From the NCBI GenBank assembly GCA_017934185.1, contig JAGBJY010000037.1, positions 1 to 33,846 of the forward strand: a stretch of 33,846 nucleotides of DNA, in the 5' to 3' direction. The position numbers and the translations under genes are program-made. The notes under the pieces are model-generated. The model searched no databases. It was not told the origin of the DNA and worked only from the letters and a program-made list of their open reading frames with translations. The first letter of the stretch is position 1. The number at the start of each line of letters is the position of its first letter. This document shows, piece after piece, positions 8,568 through 16,594 of this stretch. Origin of the DNA: Bacteroidales bacterium (GTDB lineage: Bacteria; Bacteroidota; Bacteroidia; Bacteroidales; UBA932).

Positions 8568-8602
8568 GGGCGAGGTCTGTGCCATAAAAACACACCTCGC
8601 CC
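8568..8602. other. Strong hairpin between POT transporter stop and zeta-like gene
   Basis: The arms gggcgaggtctgt (8568-8580) and acacacctcgccc (8590-8602) pair with a single mismatch around a 9-base loop. It lies 7 bases beyond the stop of the 8610-10133 gene. No U-tract follows on either strand, so it is not a textbook intrinsic terminator. It may be a transcript-end or processing structure separating the two minus-strand genes. Confidence 0.5.
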
Positions 8603-8609
8603 AGGACGC

Positions 8610-10133
8610 TTATTCGGTGGCAGCCTCCAACTTCTTCATCATGGCGAACATGAAGATGGCGGAGACAACGCACACAGCGAGGAATACGCTCCAGACCACC
8701 CACAGCGGGAGGGGCCCCCAGAGGTGTCCGCCTACCTGTACCAGGAAGTTACCAAAGGCCGTGGCCACAAACCACATACCCATCATCATTCCCTTGTACT
8801 TGGGCGGGGCCACTTTGGAGACGAAGGAAATGCCCATAGGGCTTAACAGCAGTTCGCCAAAAGTAAGAATCAGATAAACGCTGATGAGCCAGTAAGGGGA
8901 GACCAGGGTTTCTGCATCAGTGCCACGCACAGTTGCCTGATAATCAGGGGTGTTAAGGCCGATGGACACGAAAGCCATGAGGCCGAAAGCAATGGCGGCA
9001 ACAAGCATACCGTATGCAATCTTGCGGGGAGCGCTGGGCTCTTTTCCCTTCTTGGCCAGGGCACCGAAGATGGCCATGGAGACCGGCGTGAGTGCGACTA
9101 CGTAGAAGGGATTGAAGTGCTGGAAAATAGGGGCGCTGATGGCGATGGAACCGCTGAGGCGGCTGTACATCCAGCAAAGATAGGCAACAGCCAGAACCAC
9201 TACGCCACAACCAATCCACTTGCCTTTCTTGGTGGCTTCGGCATCAAAGATGGAGAAGAGGGCATATACAATAGCGATGACGGCAACCAGATTCCATACA
9301 TTGAATGGCATGGAAGCAATGCCGGAAGCGCTGCGCTCGGTGAATTCATCGGCAAAATAGGTGAGAGTGAGGCCGTTCTGGTGGAAACTCATCCAGAAGA
9401 AGATGACCACGGCGAAGACCAGAAAAAGGGCCACCATGCGTTTTTTTGTCTGCTCAGGCGTGAGCGTGTCCACAATTTCCTGCTTCTCGCCTTTCTTCTT
9501 GGCGCCGCCTTCCACATGGCGGAACCAGCTGCGGAACGCATAGTAGATAGCGATGGATACAATCAGGGACACGCAGGCCACGGCAAAAGAGAAATGGTAG
9601 GCAGCATTGCCGTCAAAGCCGATGGAAATGGCCCATTCGCGGATTTTGATGGCCGCCGTAGGGGCAAACAGGGCGCCGATATTGATGGCCATGTAAAAGA
9701 GAGAGAAGCCGGAATCACGCTTGGCAGCATACTGGGGCTCGTTGTAGAGGTCTCCCACCATTACCTGGAGGTTGCCTTTAAAGAGGCCCGTACCAAATCC
9801 GATGAGCACCAGGGCGGCCATCATGCCCACCAGGGCTACGGTACCGCTACCCAGCGGAATGGAAAGCAGCAGGTAGCCGAAGAACATGACGATAATACCG
9901 GTGGTGACCATCTTGCCGAAGCCGAATTTATCGGCCAGTATACCGCCGATGAGCGGGAAGAAGTACACCAGCATCAGGAAAGAGCTGTAAATGAGACCGG
10001 CGGTGCCGGGTTCCAGGCCGAAGTTGGCACGGAGGAACAGGGCGAACACGGCAATCATGGTGTAGTAGCCGAAGCGTTCACCGGTGTTGGCCAGAGCGAG
10101 GGCGAAAAGACCCTTGGGTTGTCCTTTGAACAT
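8610..10133 (-). CDS. POT/PTR2 family proton-dependent oligopeptide transporter
   Basis: 507 residues with about 12-14 hydrophobic helices. The POT hallmark ERFGYY is at residues 19-24 (ANTGERFGYYTM), and the second PTR2 signature FSLFYMAINIGALFAP lies in the first half. These proteins sit in the inner membrane and import di- and tripeptides with protons. The start at ATG 10133 gives a normal N-terminus (MFKGQPKGLFALALAN). It appears to be a single-gene unit: a hairpin follows the stop, and upstream is a divergent plus-strand gene. I could not find a convincing -7/-33 pair for it in 10134-10232. Confidence 0.92.
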   Translation of the reverse strand: MFKGQPKGLFALALANTGERFGYYTMIAVFALFLRANFGLEPGTAGLIYSSFLMLVYFFPLIGGILADKFGFGKMVTTGIIVMFFGYLLLSIPLGSGTVALVGMMAALVLIGFGTGLFKGNLQVMVGDLYNEPQYAAKRDSGFSLFYMAINIGALFAPTAAIKIREWAISIGFDGNAAYHFSFAVACVSLIVSIAIYYAFRSWFRHVEGGAKKKGEKQEIVDTLTPEQTKKRMVALFLVFAVVIFFWMSFHQNGLTLTYFADEFTERSASGIASMPFNVWNLVAVIAIVYALFSIFDAEATKKGKWIGCGVVVLAVAYLCWMYSRLSGSIAISAPIFQHFNPFYVVALTPVSMAIFGALAKKGKEPSAPRKIAYGMLVAAIAFGLMAFVSIGLNTPDYQATVRGTDAETLVSPYWLISVYLILTFGELLLSPMGISFVSKVAPPKYKGMMMGMWFVATAFGNFLVQVGGHLWGPLPLWVVWSVFLAVCVVSAIFMFAMMKKLEAATE

Positions 10134-10213
10134 ATATGGTTAGGTTTAAAAAAATTGCTAACTGTGCAATTCACAAATTTCGTCAAAAAAAATGAAAAAA
10201 CAAGGAAAATATC

Positions 10214-10221
10214 TATATTTG
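10214..10221 (+). promoter_or_regulatory. -7 box TATATTTG for the small Cys/His-rich gene
   Basis: TATATTTG fits the Bacteroidota -7 consensus TAnnTTTG. It is centred about 15 bases before ATG 10233. No clear TTTG occurs 19-21 bases upstream; that region is A-rich. If used, the transcript would begin only a few bases before the start codon. Confidence 0.45.
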
Positions 10222-10232
10222 CTCCCGGATAA

Positions 10233-10568
10233 ATGGACAAAAAGCGCCGCATATTCGCATTTTTTCTGACTGCCATCATCCTGCCGGCTATCTTGGTGGT
10301 TTCTTTCCACCATCATACACCCTTGCAGGAGTCGGTTTGCTTGGACTGTGCCCATCACATCCCCCACGGTCATCTTCGGAACAATGCCAACACCGACGAC
10401 TGCCTTATCTGCCAGTTCCTGACGGTTTCTTGGCTGGGCTCCCTCGCCGGCTCTTCGTTCATTCCAGACGTGCAGGTATGTTTCATCCGGCGGATAGCTG
10501 TGTTCAGCCCGACGGCGGCCAGTCCCATCGAGCTCTGCCCCCGTGCTCCTCCTGTCCTCTGTTCTTAG
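10233..10568 (+). CDS. Small exported Cys/His-rich protein, likely metal-binding
   Basis: 111 residues. A basic start MDKKRRIFAFF is followed by a hydrophobic segment (about 8-24), a signal peptide or anchor. Next come a His triplet at 26-28, CLDC at 36-39, HHIPHGH at 41-47 and CLIC at 57-60. This spacing suggests one or two metal sites on the periplasmic side. The remaining half is unremarkable. It is 64 bases upstream of a ZnuD-like TonB receptor on the same strand, which points to metal acquisition or sensing. Small Cys/His-rich proteins beside TonB receptors are known in other phyla (for example DUF2946 in Proteobacteria), but I cannot assign a named family here. The metal could be zinc, copper or another. 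Confidence 0.75.
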   Translation: MDKKRRIFAFFLTAIILPAILVVSFHHHTPLQESVCLDCAHHIPHGHLRNNANTDDCLICQFLTVSWLGSLAGSSFIPDVQVCFIRRIAVFSPTAASPIELCPRAPPVLCS

Positions 10569-10572
10569 CGTT

Positions 10573-10593
10573 CCTCCGACATCCTGTCGGGGG
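10573..10593 (+). other. Short hairpin between small metal gene and TonB receptor
   Basis: cctccgaca (10573-10581) pairs with tgtcggggg (10585-10593), with one T-G wobble, around a 3-base loop. No T-tract follows. In the 64-base spacer of a two-gene unit this could be an RNA processing or attenuation structure. It could equally be chance. Confidence 0.3.
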
Positions 10594-10632
10594 TAATCAT
10601 GTACAAACAGAAAACAGGTTAATCAACGAACG

Positions 10633-12651
10633 ATGAAACAAATGATTTCAATCGCGGTCGTACTCGCATGGAGTATGGCTGCACAAGCACAGATACAGAA
10701 AGATACAACAGACGTTTTTACCCAACATCTTCAACTGAAAGAGGTGGTGGTGACCGGTCTTACCGGGGACAGCCGCCTCAGTGAAACGCCGTCAGCGGTG
10801 AGTGTTTTGGATGCCGCCTTCCTCAAAGGGGGCGTGTCCTCCAATATTGTGGAGGCGCTGAGCCGTGAGCCCGGCGTAAGTCATATATCCACGGGCGGGG
10901 GCATCTCCAAGCCCGTTATCCGCGGCCTGGGTTACAACCGTGTGGTAGTGATTGCCGACGGGCTCCGTCAAGAAGGCCAGCAGTGGGGCGACGAGCACGG
11001 CGTAGAGGTGGACGGCAACGGCGTTCACTCCGCAGAAATCCTAAAAGGACCGGCCAGCCTCATGTACGGCTCCGACGCCCTGGCAGGGGTCATCATCTTC
11101 CATCCGGCCCCCAATCCGGCACCCGGGCAGTTCATTGCCGGTGTGATCGGAGAATACCAGAGCAACAGCGGCCTTGCCGCCTATAGCCTCTATCACGGGG
11201 GAAATGTGAACGGCTTTGTGTACAACCTCCGTTTCAGCGACAAATATGCCCGCGCCTGCAGCAATGCGGCCGACGGCCGGGTTCCCGGTACGCAGTTTCG
11301 CGAAAGGGCGCTCACTACGCGCCTGGGGCTCAATAAAAAATGGGGCTTCTCGCGCCTGACCCTGGGTTATTACCACCTTACGCCCGGCCTTACGGAAGGT
11401 TATGAGGATGGCGTGCTGGCAGGCCCCACCGGCTATGCCCTGGAACTTCCTTTCCAGCAGGTGCACCATTACAAAGCTGTGCTGGACAACAGTTTCACCC
11501 TGGGCGAGGGCCGCATCAAGGCCCTGGTGGGGTACCAGCACAACCGGCGGCAGGAATTTGAGGAAGAAACCGACGAGGCCGAACTGGATTTCAAGCTCCA
11601 CACCCTCAATTACGACGTGAAGTACCTGTCGGCCCGGTTCAGCGGCTGGAAGCTCTCCACCGGCCTTGGCGGCATGCTCCAGCGCAGCGACAACTTGGGG
11701 GAAGAGGTGTTGATTCCCGCCTATCGCCTCGCCGATGCCGGCCTCTTTGCCACCGTCTCCAAGGACCTCCGGAAACTCCATTTCAGCGGAGGCCTCCGGG
11801 CCGATTACCGCACCCTCCACAGCCGGCCGCTGGAGGGGAAGTTCACCGAGTTCAAACGGGATTTCTGGGGCTTTACCGGCAGCATCGGCCTGGTTTACAC
11901 CCCCGTCCCATCCCTGAACCTCAGGGCCAACGTGGCCCGTGGTTTCCGCGCCCCCAACCTGAGCGAACTGGGCTCCAACGGCGTGCACGAGGGCACCGTC
12001 CGCTATGAGCGGGGCAACCGGGACCTGAAGCCGGAATACAGTCTTCAGGCCGATTTGGGCCTGGATTTCAATACGCCTTACCTTTCCATGGTTGCGGCCG
12101 TTTTCTTCAGCGGCATCCGCAATTATATTTATGCAGAAAGGACGGGGGAGGTGCTGGAGGGGAACCAGGTTTACGCCTATACCTCCGGTAATGCCGTTCT
12201 GTACGGCGGCGAAGCCTCGCTGGACGTGCACCCCATCCACCGGCTGCATCTGGAGGCCCGGTTCTCCTATGTAAGGGGGACGTTCGGGGAAAACGACATG
12301 CCGCTGATTCCCCAGCCGCGCCTGGGCGGGGAAGTGAAGTGGGAACTGTCCCATAACGGACGGGTGTTCAATAACAGCTACATTGCCCTGCAGGTAGAGC
12401 ATCACTTTGCCCAGAACCACTTCCTTCCTTCAACCGAAACCGCCACGGCAGCGTACACCCTTCTGGGCGCCTCTGCCGGGGCGGATATCCTTGTGCGGGG
12501 ACGGCGAATTGCCACGGTGAGCCTTCTGGGGGCCAATTTGACAGACGCCGTCTATGTAGATCACTTGAGCCGTCTCAAATATGTCGGCATCCGGAATCCG
12601 GGGCGCAACATAACGCTCAAGGTGGAAATTCCTATTTTGCAGGAACGTTAG
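10633..12651 (+). CDS. TonB-dependent outer-membrane receptor, ZnuD-like (metal uptake)
   Basis: 672 residues. The signal peptide is about 1-19. A plug domain begins at LKEVVVTG and carries PVIRGLGYNRVVVIADGLRQ, the Asp/Glu/His-rich GDEHGVEVDGNGVHSAEI, and LKGPASLMYGSDALAGVI. A 22-strand type barrel follows and ends NPGRNITLKVEIPI. There is no N-terminal carboxypeptidase-like (CarbopepD_reg) domain, so this is not the SusC type. The plug block with DEH...GVHSAEILKGPASLMYG resembles ZnuD and related zinc/haem receptors. It would import the ligand across the outer membrane using TonB/ExbBD, which are not in the window. The upstream Cys/His-rich gene supports a metal ligand. The gene ends in TAG and overlaps the convergent pepD by 20 bases. 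Confidence 0.88.
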   Translation: MKQMISIAVVLAWSMAAQAQIQKDTTDVFTQHLQLKEVVVTGLTGDSRLSETPSAVSVLDAAFLKGGVSSNIVEALSREPGVSHISTGGGISKPVIRGLGYNRVVVIADGLRQEGQQWGDEHGVEVDGNGVHSAEILKGPASLMYGSDALAGVIIFHPAPNPAPGQFIAGVIGEYQSNSGLAAYSLYHGGNVNGFVYNLRFSDKYARACSNAADGRVPGTQFRERALTTRLGLNKKWGFSRLTLGYYHLTPGLTEGYEDGVLAGPTGYALELPFQQVHHYKAVLDNSFTLGEGRIKALVGYQHNRRQEFEEETDEAELDFKLHTLNYDVKYLSARFSGWKLSTGLGGMLQRSDNLGEEVLIPAYRLADAGLFATVSKDLRKLHFSGGLRADYRTLHSRPLEGKFTEFKRDFWGFTGSIGLVYTPVPSLNLRANVARGFRAPNLSELGSNGVHEGTVRYERGNRDLKPEYSLQADLGLDFNTPYLSMVAAVFFSGIRNYIYAERTGEVLEGNQVYAYTSGNAVLYGGEASLDVHPIHRLHLEARFSYVRGTFGENDMPLIPQPRLGGEVKWELSHNGRVFNNSYIALQVEHHFAQNHFLPSTETATAAYTLLGASAGADILVRGRRIATVSLLGANLTDAVYVDHLSRLKYVGIRNPGRNITLKVEIPILQER

Positions 12652-14089
12652 CCAAAATGGCCTTCAGGTACTCCCAGGTGCGGGCCACGGAAGCAATGTT
12701 CACTTTCTCGTCCGGGCTGTGCGGGTACTTGATGGTGGGGCCGATGGAAACCATCTCCCAGGCCGGGTATTTGGCTCCCATGATGGCGCATTCCAGCCCC
12801 CCGTGGGTGGCCATTACTTTCATGGGTTTTCCGTACACCTTTTCGTACTGCTCCATGCAAACCTTGTTGATGGGCGTGTCCAGTTTGGGCGTCCAGCCGG
12901 AGTATCCGCCTTTGAAGGCAATGTCGTCGGCCCCGGCCAGTTCATAGACGCAGCGCACCTTTTCGGCCAAATCGGCCTTGGCGCTGTCAATGGCACTGCG
13001 CATGAGGCTGTGGATGGTGATTTTTCCCTTTTCCGTGCGCACGATGGCTAGGTTGATACTGGTTTCGGTGAGGCCTTCCATGGTGCGGCTCATGCGGATA
13101 ACCCCGTGCGGGGCGGCGATGATGGCCTTGAGGGCGCGCAGCATCACGGAGCCCTGGATGAACTTGGGAGCGGCGGGAAGGTCTTCCACATACAGGACGG
13201 CGGAAGGATCGGACTCCTTGAATTCGGCCTTCACTTCGGCGAAGATGCTGTCAATGAGCTTCTTGACCGAGCCGAGGTTCTCCTGAGGAACCGCAATTTC
13301 GGCTTCGGCCTCGAAGGGGATGGCATTGCGGAGGCTGCCTCCGGTGAAGCTCACCACCTTGGCGCCGAAGAGTTCCACCAGCGGGAGGAGGATACGGGCC
13401 ATCACCTTGTTGGCGTTGGCGCGGTACAGGCTGATGTCCATGCCGGAGTGACCGCCCTGCAGGCCTTTCACGGTGATTTTGAGGCCGTTATGCTTCTCGG
13501 GGACCAGGTATTTGTGGTATTTGAAGGAGGCCGATGCATCCAGACCGCCGGCGCAGCCCACGCAGAGCTCGCCTTCCTCTTCGGAGTCCAGGTTCAGGAG
13601 GATGTCTCCCTTCAAGATGCCCGGCTTGAGGCAATTGGCACCGGTCATGCCGGTTTCTTCATCGTAGGTAACCAGCACTTCCACCGGACCGTGCTGCACG
13701 GAAGGGTCTTCCAGGGCGGCCAGGCCCATGGCCACGCCGATGCCGTTGTCGGCCCCCAAGGTGGTGCGGTCGGCGGTGACCCACTCGCCGTCTACATAGG
13801 CGTTGATGGGGTCGGTGAGGAAATTGTGGGTGGAGTCGGAGGTTTTCTGGGGGACCATGTCCATGTGGCCCTGCAGGATAATGCCCTTGCGGTTTTCCAT
13901 GCCGGGAGTGGCCGGTACGCGGATAATGATGTTGCCGGTGTCGTCTTTGAGGGTCTCAAAGCCATGGGATACCCCCCAATTGTACAGATACTCAATAACT
14001 TTCTCTTCGTGTTTGGAAGGACGGGGAATCTGGGTGAGGGCGTAGAAGTTCTTCCAGATTACCTGGGGCTCTAAATTTTGGATACTCAT
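12632..14089 (-). CDS. pepD: Aminoacyl-histidine dipeptidase (peptidase D, M20C)
   Basis: 485 residues, full length for PepD. Metal-site landmarks are QGHMDMVP (His75, Asp77), GADNGIG (Asp114), the catalytic DEETGMTG (Glu144/145), and the C-terminal ATHGGLEC and GPTIKYPHSPDE. It is a cytosolic di-zinc enzyme that cleaves Xaa-His (carnosine-like) and other dipeptides. It is preceded by the DUF4831 gene at an 18-base gap on the same strand and may share its transcript. Its 3' end overlaps the TonB receptor tail to tail by 20 bases. Confidence 0.94.
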   Translation of the reverse strand: MSIQNLEPQVIWKNFYALTQIPRPSKHEEKVIEYLYNWGVSHGFETLKDDTGNIIIRVPATPGMENRKGIILQGHMDMVPQKTSDSTHNFLTDPINAYVDGEWVTADRTTLGADNGIGVAMGLAALEDPSVQHGPVEVLVTYDEETGMTGANCLKPGILKGDILLNLDSEEEGELCVGCAGGLDASASFKYHKYLVPEKHNGLKITVKGLQGGHSGMDISLYRANANKVMARILLPLVELFGAKVVSFTGGSLRNAIPFEAEAEIAVPQENLGSVKKLIDSIFAEVKAEFKESDPSAVLYVEDLPAAPKFIQGSVMLRALKAIIAAPHGVIRMSRTMEGLTETSINLAIVRTEKGKITIHSLMRSAIDSAKADLAEKVRCVYELAGADDIAFKGGYSGWTPKLDTPINKVCMEQYEKVYGKPMKVMATHGGLECAIMGAKYPAWEMVSIGPTIKYPHSPDEKVNIASVARTWEYLKAILANVPAK

Positions 14090-14107
14090 TGCTATGGTTG
14101 TTTTAAG

Positions 14108-15115
14108 TTATTTGTTTACGGGATAAATGCTTTCCCTGCCAAACTGATAAACGGCGAGGCGGCTTTGCAGAAGCACTTTTCCGTCCTGGGTCAGGCTTAC
14201 TTTGCAGATGGCCGGGATGCGGTAATAGATGACGCGGGCTTTCTTGCGGTCGGGCGTGTCTCCCTGCAGTCCTTCGGAGGCTTCCGGCTCCAGTTCCAGG
14301 TAGAAGGGCACTCCTTTGCTGCCATCGGCCACCGGTCCGTTGTCGGTGAGGCGGAAGGCCAGGTAACGCAGGATTTTGTCGTCCCTTCGGGGGATGATTT
14401 CGAAGGTGGCGGAAAAGCGCCGTTTCACCGTGTAGCCGCGGAAGAGGGAAAGGTACTCGTTCTGGGCCTGTTCAAGTTCCTTCAGGGCGGCAGGCAGGGC
14501 CTCCCCGGAGAAGCTGGCGTCGGTGTCGCCGGAGGCTATGTTCAGGCGGCTGAGGCGGAGGGAAATCACTTTGGAGGCTGCCTCGGCGGCCTTCTCTTCA
14601 AAGGTCTTGTCTACCAGCAGCTTATGCTCAATGGGGACGCGGAGGGTATCGCCCTCTTCCGTAATCTCGCTGCGGAATTCCACCCGGGTGACGGTCTTCT
14701 TGTCTTCGGCGAAACCGGTGTAGGAGAAATCGGCCTTGTCTGGCGCGGGGAAGCGCCACTGGACGGGGGCGCCGGTATTGCCCAGCGAAACCAGCCCCTG
14801 GGCGTTCAGGCTCATCAGTGAAGAGTTTTCCAGGTCGCAGCTGTACCAGGCCTCGGCATCGGCTTCCACTACGGGAACGAGCCGGGCGCTTACCAGGCTG
14901 CAACTTACCTCGTCTTCCTGGCGCACGTCTATATTGAGCATTTTTTTGGCGAAGGCGGCGTAGGGCCCGGCGTAAAACTGCTGCTGCTCAACTTCCACCT
15001 GTACCAGGATGGTGGTGGAGGGGAGGGCATAGGGGACTTCCTGCGCCAGGCCGGGAAGCAGGGGCAGCAGGACGGCCAGCAGCGTACTGGCTATGGTGGC
15101 GTGTTTTCCTTTCAT
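14108..15115 (-). CDS. DUF4831 family exported protein
   Basis: 335 residues from ATG 15115, which overlaps the upstream stop as TAATG. A TTG three codons earlier is less likely. The signal peptide (MKGKHATIASTLLAVLLPLLPGLAQ) is followed by the family's opening, YALPSTTILVQVEVEQQQFYAGPYAAFAKKML. The body is beta-rich with no catalytic motif that I recognise. DUF4831 proteins are common in Bacteroidales, and I know of no established function. The gene sits between a lipid A-type acyltransferase and pepD with minimal spacing. That fits co-transcription but does not reveal a role. Confidence 0.85.
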   Translation of the reverse strand: MKGKHATIASTLLAVLLPLLPGLAQEVPYALPSTTILVQVEVEQQQFYAGPYAAFAKKMLNIDVRQEDEVSCSLVSARLVPVVEADAEAWYSCDLENSSLMSLNAQGLVSLGNTGAPVQWRFPAPDKADFSYTGFAEDKKTVTRVEFRSEITEEGDTLRVPIEHKLLVDKTFEEKAAEAASKVISLRLSRLNIASGDTDASFSGEALPAALKELEQAQNEYLSLFRGYTVKRRFSATFEIIPRRDDKILRYLAFRLTDNGPVADGSKGVPFYLELEPEASEGLQGDTPDRKKARVIYYRIPAICKVSLTQDGKVLLQSRLAVYQFGRESIYPVNK

Positions 15116-16035
15116 TATTTCCAACGTTTATGGGTCCAGAGGTAGTTCCAGGGCTGTTGCCTGAGATCTTCCTCCAATAATTCGTAATAGCGTTTCATGA
15201 GCTCCTCCGGCTGCATGGGCGTCTCCGGCGGGCCGATGGGCACCACGGTGAGGGTGTAGCCCCCGTCTTCGCGGCAGCGGAAGCGCAGGTACCCTACGGC
15301 CATGTTCAGTTTGCAGGCCAGGGCGGCCGCCCCGGTCATGGTGCGGGTGCTCTGGTGCAGAAACTCCACGTTGGTGCCCCAGCTGTAGACATAGGGAAAC
15401 TGGTCGGTGATGAAGGAGTAGCCATACGGCTCCTCTTTATGGCCGATGGCAAAGCGGAGCATATTCATGGTCTCAACATAGCCTTCAAACCCCAGGTCGG
15501 CTACCGGCGCCGTGCGGTTCCAGGCCATCACGGCATCCCAGCATTCGCTGGCCAGCCTTTTATAGGTAACCGCAAAGCGGGAGGGATCAATGTCCAGGGC
15601 TTGCCCGTAGGAATAGTTCAGGATGCCGCCGATGAGTTCCCAATTTCCCGTGTGGGCCTGCAGCAGCATCAGCTGCCGGGCCGATCGGCAAAGCCGGCTA
15701 AGCTCCTCCGGATTGGTGATTTCTACAATGTGGCTGTCATGCAGACGTTTCCGGCCTTTTTGGCCCCGGCAGGCCCCGAACCAGATCATCTCCGTGAATA
15801 CGGTGGCCAGATGGGTGTAGAACTGCCGGCTGATGGCTTTCAGTTCCTGGTATTTCTTTTCCGGGAAAGCGCGGGCAAGGTTGGTCATGACCACGTGAAC
15901 CCGGTAATGGAAGACGTGGCACAGGAGCCAACCCAAAACCCGGCCCCACCAGCGGTGGTAGCCCAGGGGCAGCTTCCCGTGCAGGTAAAGCCAAGCCTGA
16001 ATGATTCTTGCGGCCAACGGTTTGCTCATAGACAT
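15115..16035 (-). CDS. Lipid A biosynthesis (Kdo2-lipid IVA) acyltransferase, HtrB/LpxL-like
   Basis: 306 residues from ATG 16035 (MSMSKPLAARIIQAWLYL), or 304 from ATG 16029. The open frame runs further upstream to 16191, but that extension only translates the repeat and promoter region. Family marks are an N-terminal hydrophobic segment, NLARAFPEK at about 52-60 and the catalytic HTGNWE (HxxxxE) at 128-133. It would add a secondary acyl chain to lipid A at the inner membrane. Its stop overlaps the DUF4831 start (TAATG). A -7-like box lies directly in front of the start. Confidence 0.88.
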   Translation of the reverse strand: MSMSKPLAARIIQAWLYLHGKLPLGYHRWWGRVLGWLLCHVFHYRVHVVMTNLARAFPEKKYQELKAISRQFYTHLATVFTEMIWFGACRGQKGRKRLHDSHIVEITNPEELSRLCRSARQLMLLQAHTGNWELIGGILNYSYGQALDIDPSRFAVTYKRLASECWDAVMAWNRTAPVADLGFEGYVETMNMLRFAIGHKEEPYGYSFITDQFPYVYSWGTNVEFLHQSTRTMTGAAALACKLNMAVGYLRFRCREDGGYTLTVVPIGPPETPMQPEELMKRYYELLEEDLRQQPWNYLWTHKRWK

Positions 16036-16038
16036 CCA

Positions 16039-16046
16039 CAAATATA
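16039..16046 (-). promoter_or_regulatory. Possible -7 box TATATTTG for the lipid A acyltransferase gene
   Basis: On the minus strand TATATTTG matches TAnnTTTG. It ends only 4 bases from ATG 16035 and 10 from ATG 16029, so a transcript from here would favour the later start. The -33 position falls within the dispersed repeat at 16060-16085, and no TTTG is found there. Confidence 0.35.
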
Positions 16047-16059
16047 CATATTTTTTTTG

Positions 16060-16097
16060 AGATTCTTCGCTGCGCTCAGAATGACACGCAGAATGAC
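16060..16097 (-). repeat. Intergenic dispersed repeat with partial tandem copy
   Basis: The minus strand reads TGTCATTCTG twice, 12 bases apart; the inner copy continues AGCGCAGCGAAGAATCT to 16060. The 26-base core (16060-16085) is the same element found inside the OadG-like gene at 405-431, minus one C. It lies in the 170-base gap between the divergent acyltransferase and rpsF units. Confidence 0.65.
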
Positions 16098-16104
16098 AGA
16101 AGGA

Positions 16105-16136
16105 TTTGGTTTTCAGAAAAATAATGTCTATATTTG
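16105..16136 (+). promoter_or_regulatory. Bacteroidota-type promoter of the rpsF-rpsR-rplI operon
   Basis: -33 TTTG at 16105-16108 and -7 TATATTTG at 16129-16136 are separated by 20 bases, an excellent match to the Bacteroidota consensus. Transcription would begin near 16141, leaving a leader of about 65 bases before ATG 16206. Confidence 0.75.
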
Positions 16137-16140
16137 CAGT

Positions 16141-16171
16141 CCTTTTTGGGCTTCCACTGGTCCTAAAAAGG
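16141..16171 (+). promoter_or_regulatory. Candidate structured leader of rpsF mRNA
   Basis: ccttttt (16141-16147) pairs with aaaaagg (16165-16171), enclosing about 17 bases with further pairing potential (GGG with TCC). It occupies the very start of the predicted rpsF transcript. S6:S18 leader RNAs that bind the ribosomal protein pair are known in many bacteria. I cannot show that this stem belongs to that class. Confidence 0.35.
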
Positions 16172-16205
16172 CGTAAAACATTTATTAACAATTAATTAAC
16201 AAACA

Positions 16206-16577
16206 ATGGTTAACCAGTACGAAACCGTTTTCATTGCAACTCCCGTTTTGTCTGACACCCAGATGAAGGAAGCGGTTGCCAAGTACGTCAAGCTCATCAC
16301 CGACAACGGTGGAGAGATTGTGTACCAGGAGGATTGGGGCCTGCGTCAGCTTGCATACCCTATCCAGCACAAAACCACAGGTTTTTATTACCTGATCGAG
16401 TTCAAGGCCGATCCCTCTTTCGTTGCCACCCTCGAAACCCAGTATCATCGTGACGAGCGTATCATCCGCTTCCTCACTGTCGCTCTTGACAAGGATGCCG
16501 TCGCTTACGCCGAGAAACGTCGCGCTAACAAGGCTGCCAAGGCTGCTCCTGCCGCCGAAGCTCCTGCTGCTGAATAA
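16206..16577 (+). CDS. rpsF: 30S ribosomal protein bS6
   Basis: 123 residues. It begins [17 protein letters not shown] and contains [19 protein letters not shown] and [10 protein letters not shown], the S6 core. An Ala/Lys-rich tail ([19 protein letters not shown]) follows, as in many Bacteroidota. S6 binds S18 and the platform of the 30S subunit. It is first in the classic rpsF-rpsR-rplI order. There is no SD before ATG 16206; the upstream region is AT-rich (AATTAATTAACAAACA), the usual Bacteroidota arrangement. The stop is TAA, 17 bases before rpsR. Confidence 0.98.
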   Translation: MVNQYETVFIATPVLSDTQMKEAVAKYVKLITDNGGEIVYQEDWGLRQLAYPIQHKTTGFYYLIEFKADPSFVATLETQYHRDERIIRFLTVALDKDAVAYAEKRRANKAAKAAPAAEAPAAE

Positions 16578-16580
16578 TTT

Positions 16581-16586
16581 AGGAGG
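16581..16586 (+). promoter_or_regulatory. Strong Shine-Dalgarno AGGAGG for rpsR
   Basis: AGGAGG sits 8 bases before ATG 16595, a near-ideal SD. Neighbouring starts (rpsF, rplI, mmdA, POT gene, trkA) have none, so its presence here is striking. bS18 is part of the 30S pocket that hides the anti-SD in Bacteroidota ribosomes. Confidence 0.8.
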
Positions 16587-16594
16587 ACACAATT

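Noticed and set aside
8593-8593. GTG 8593 as start of the zeta-like kinase
   Set aside because: It would include a hairpin in the coding part and add 14 residues absent from the usual family N-terminus. TTG 8551 gives MPRLYIISGPNG.
16036-16191. N-terminal extension of the lipid A acyltransferase containing CHSERSEES
   Set aside because: The extension only translates the dispersed repeat and promoter-like DNA. Homologues begin near MSKPLAARII.
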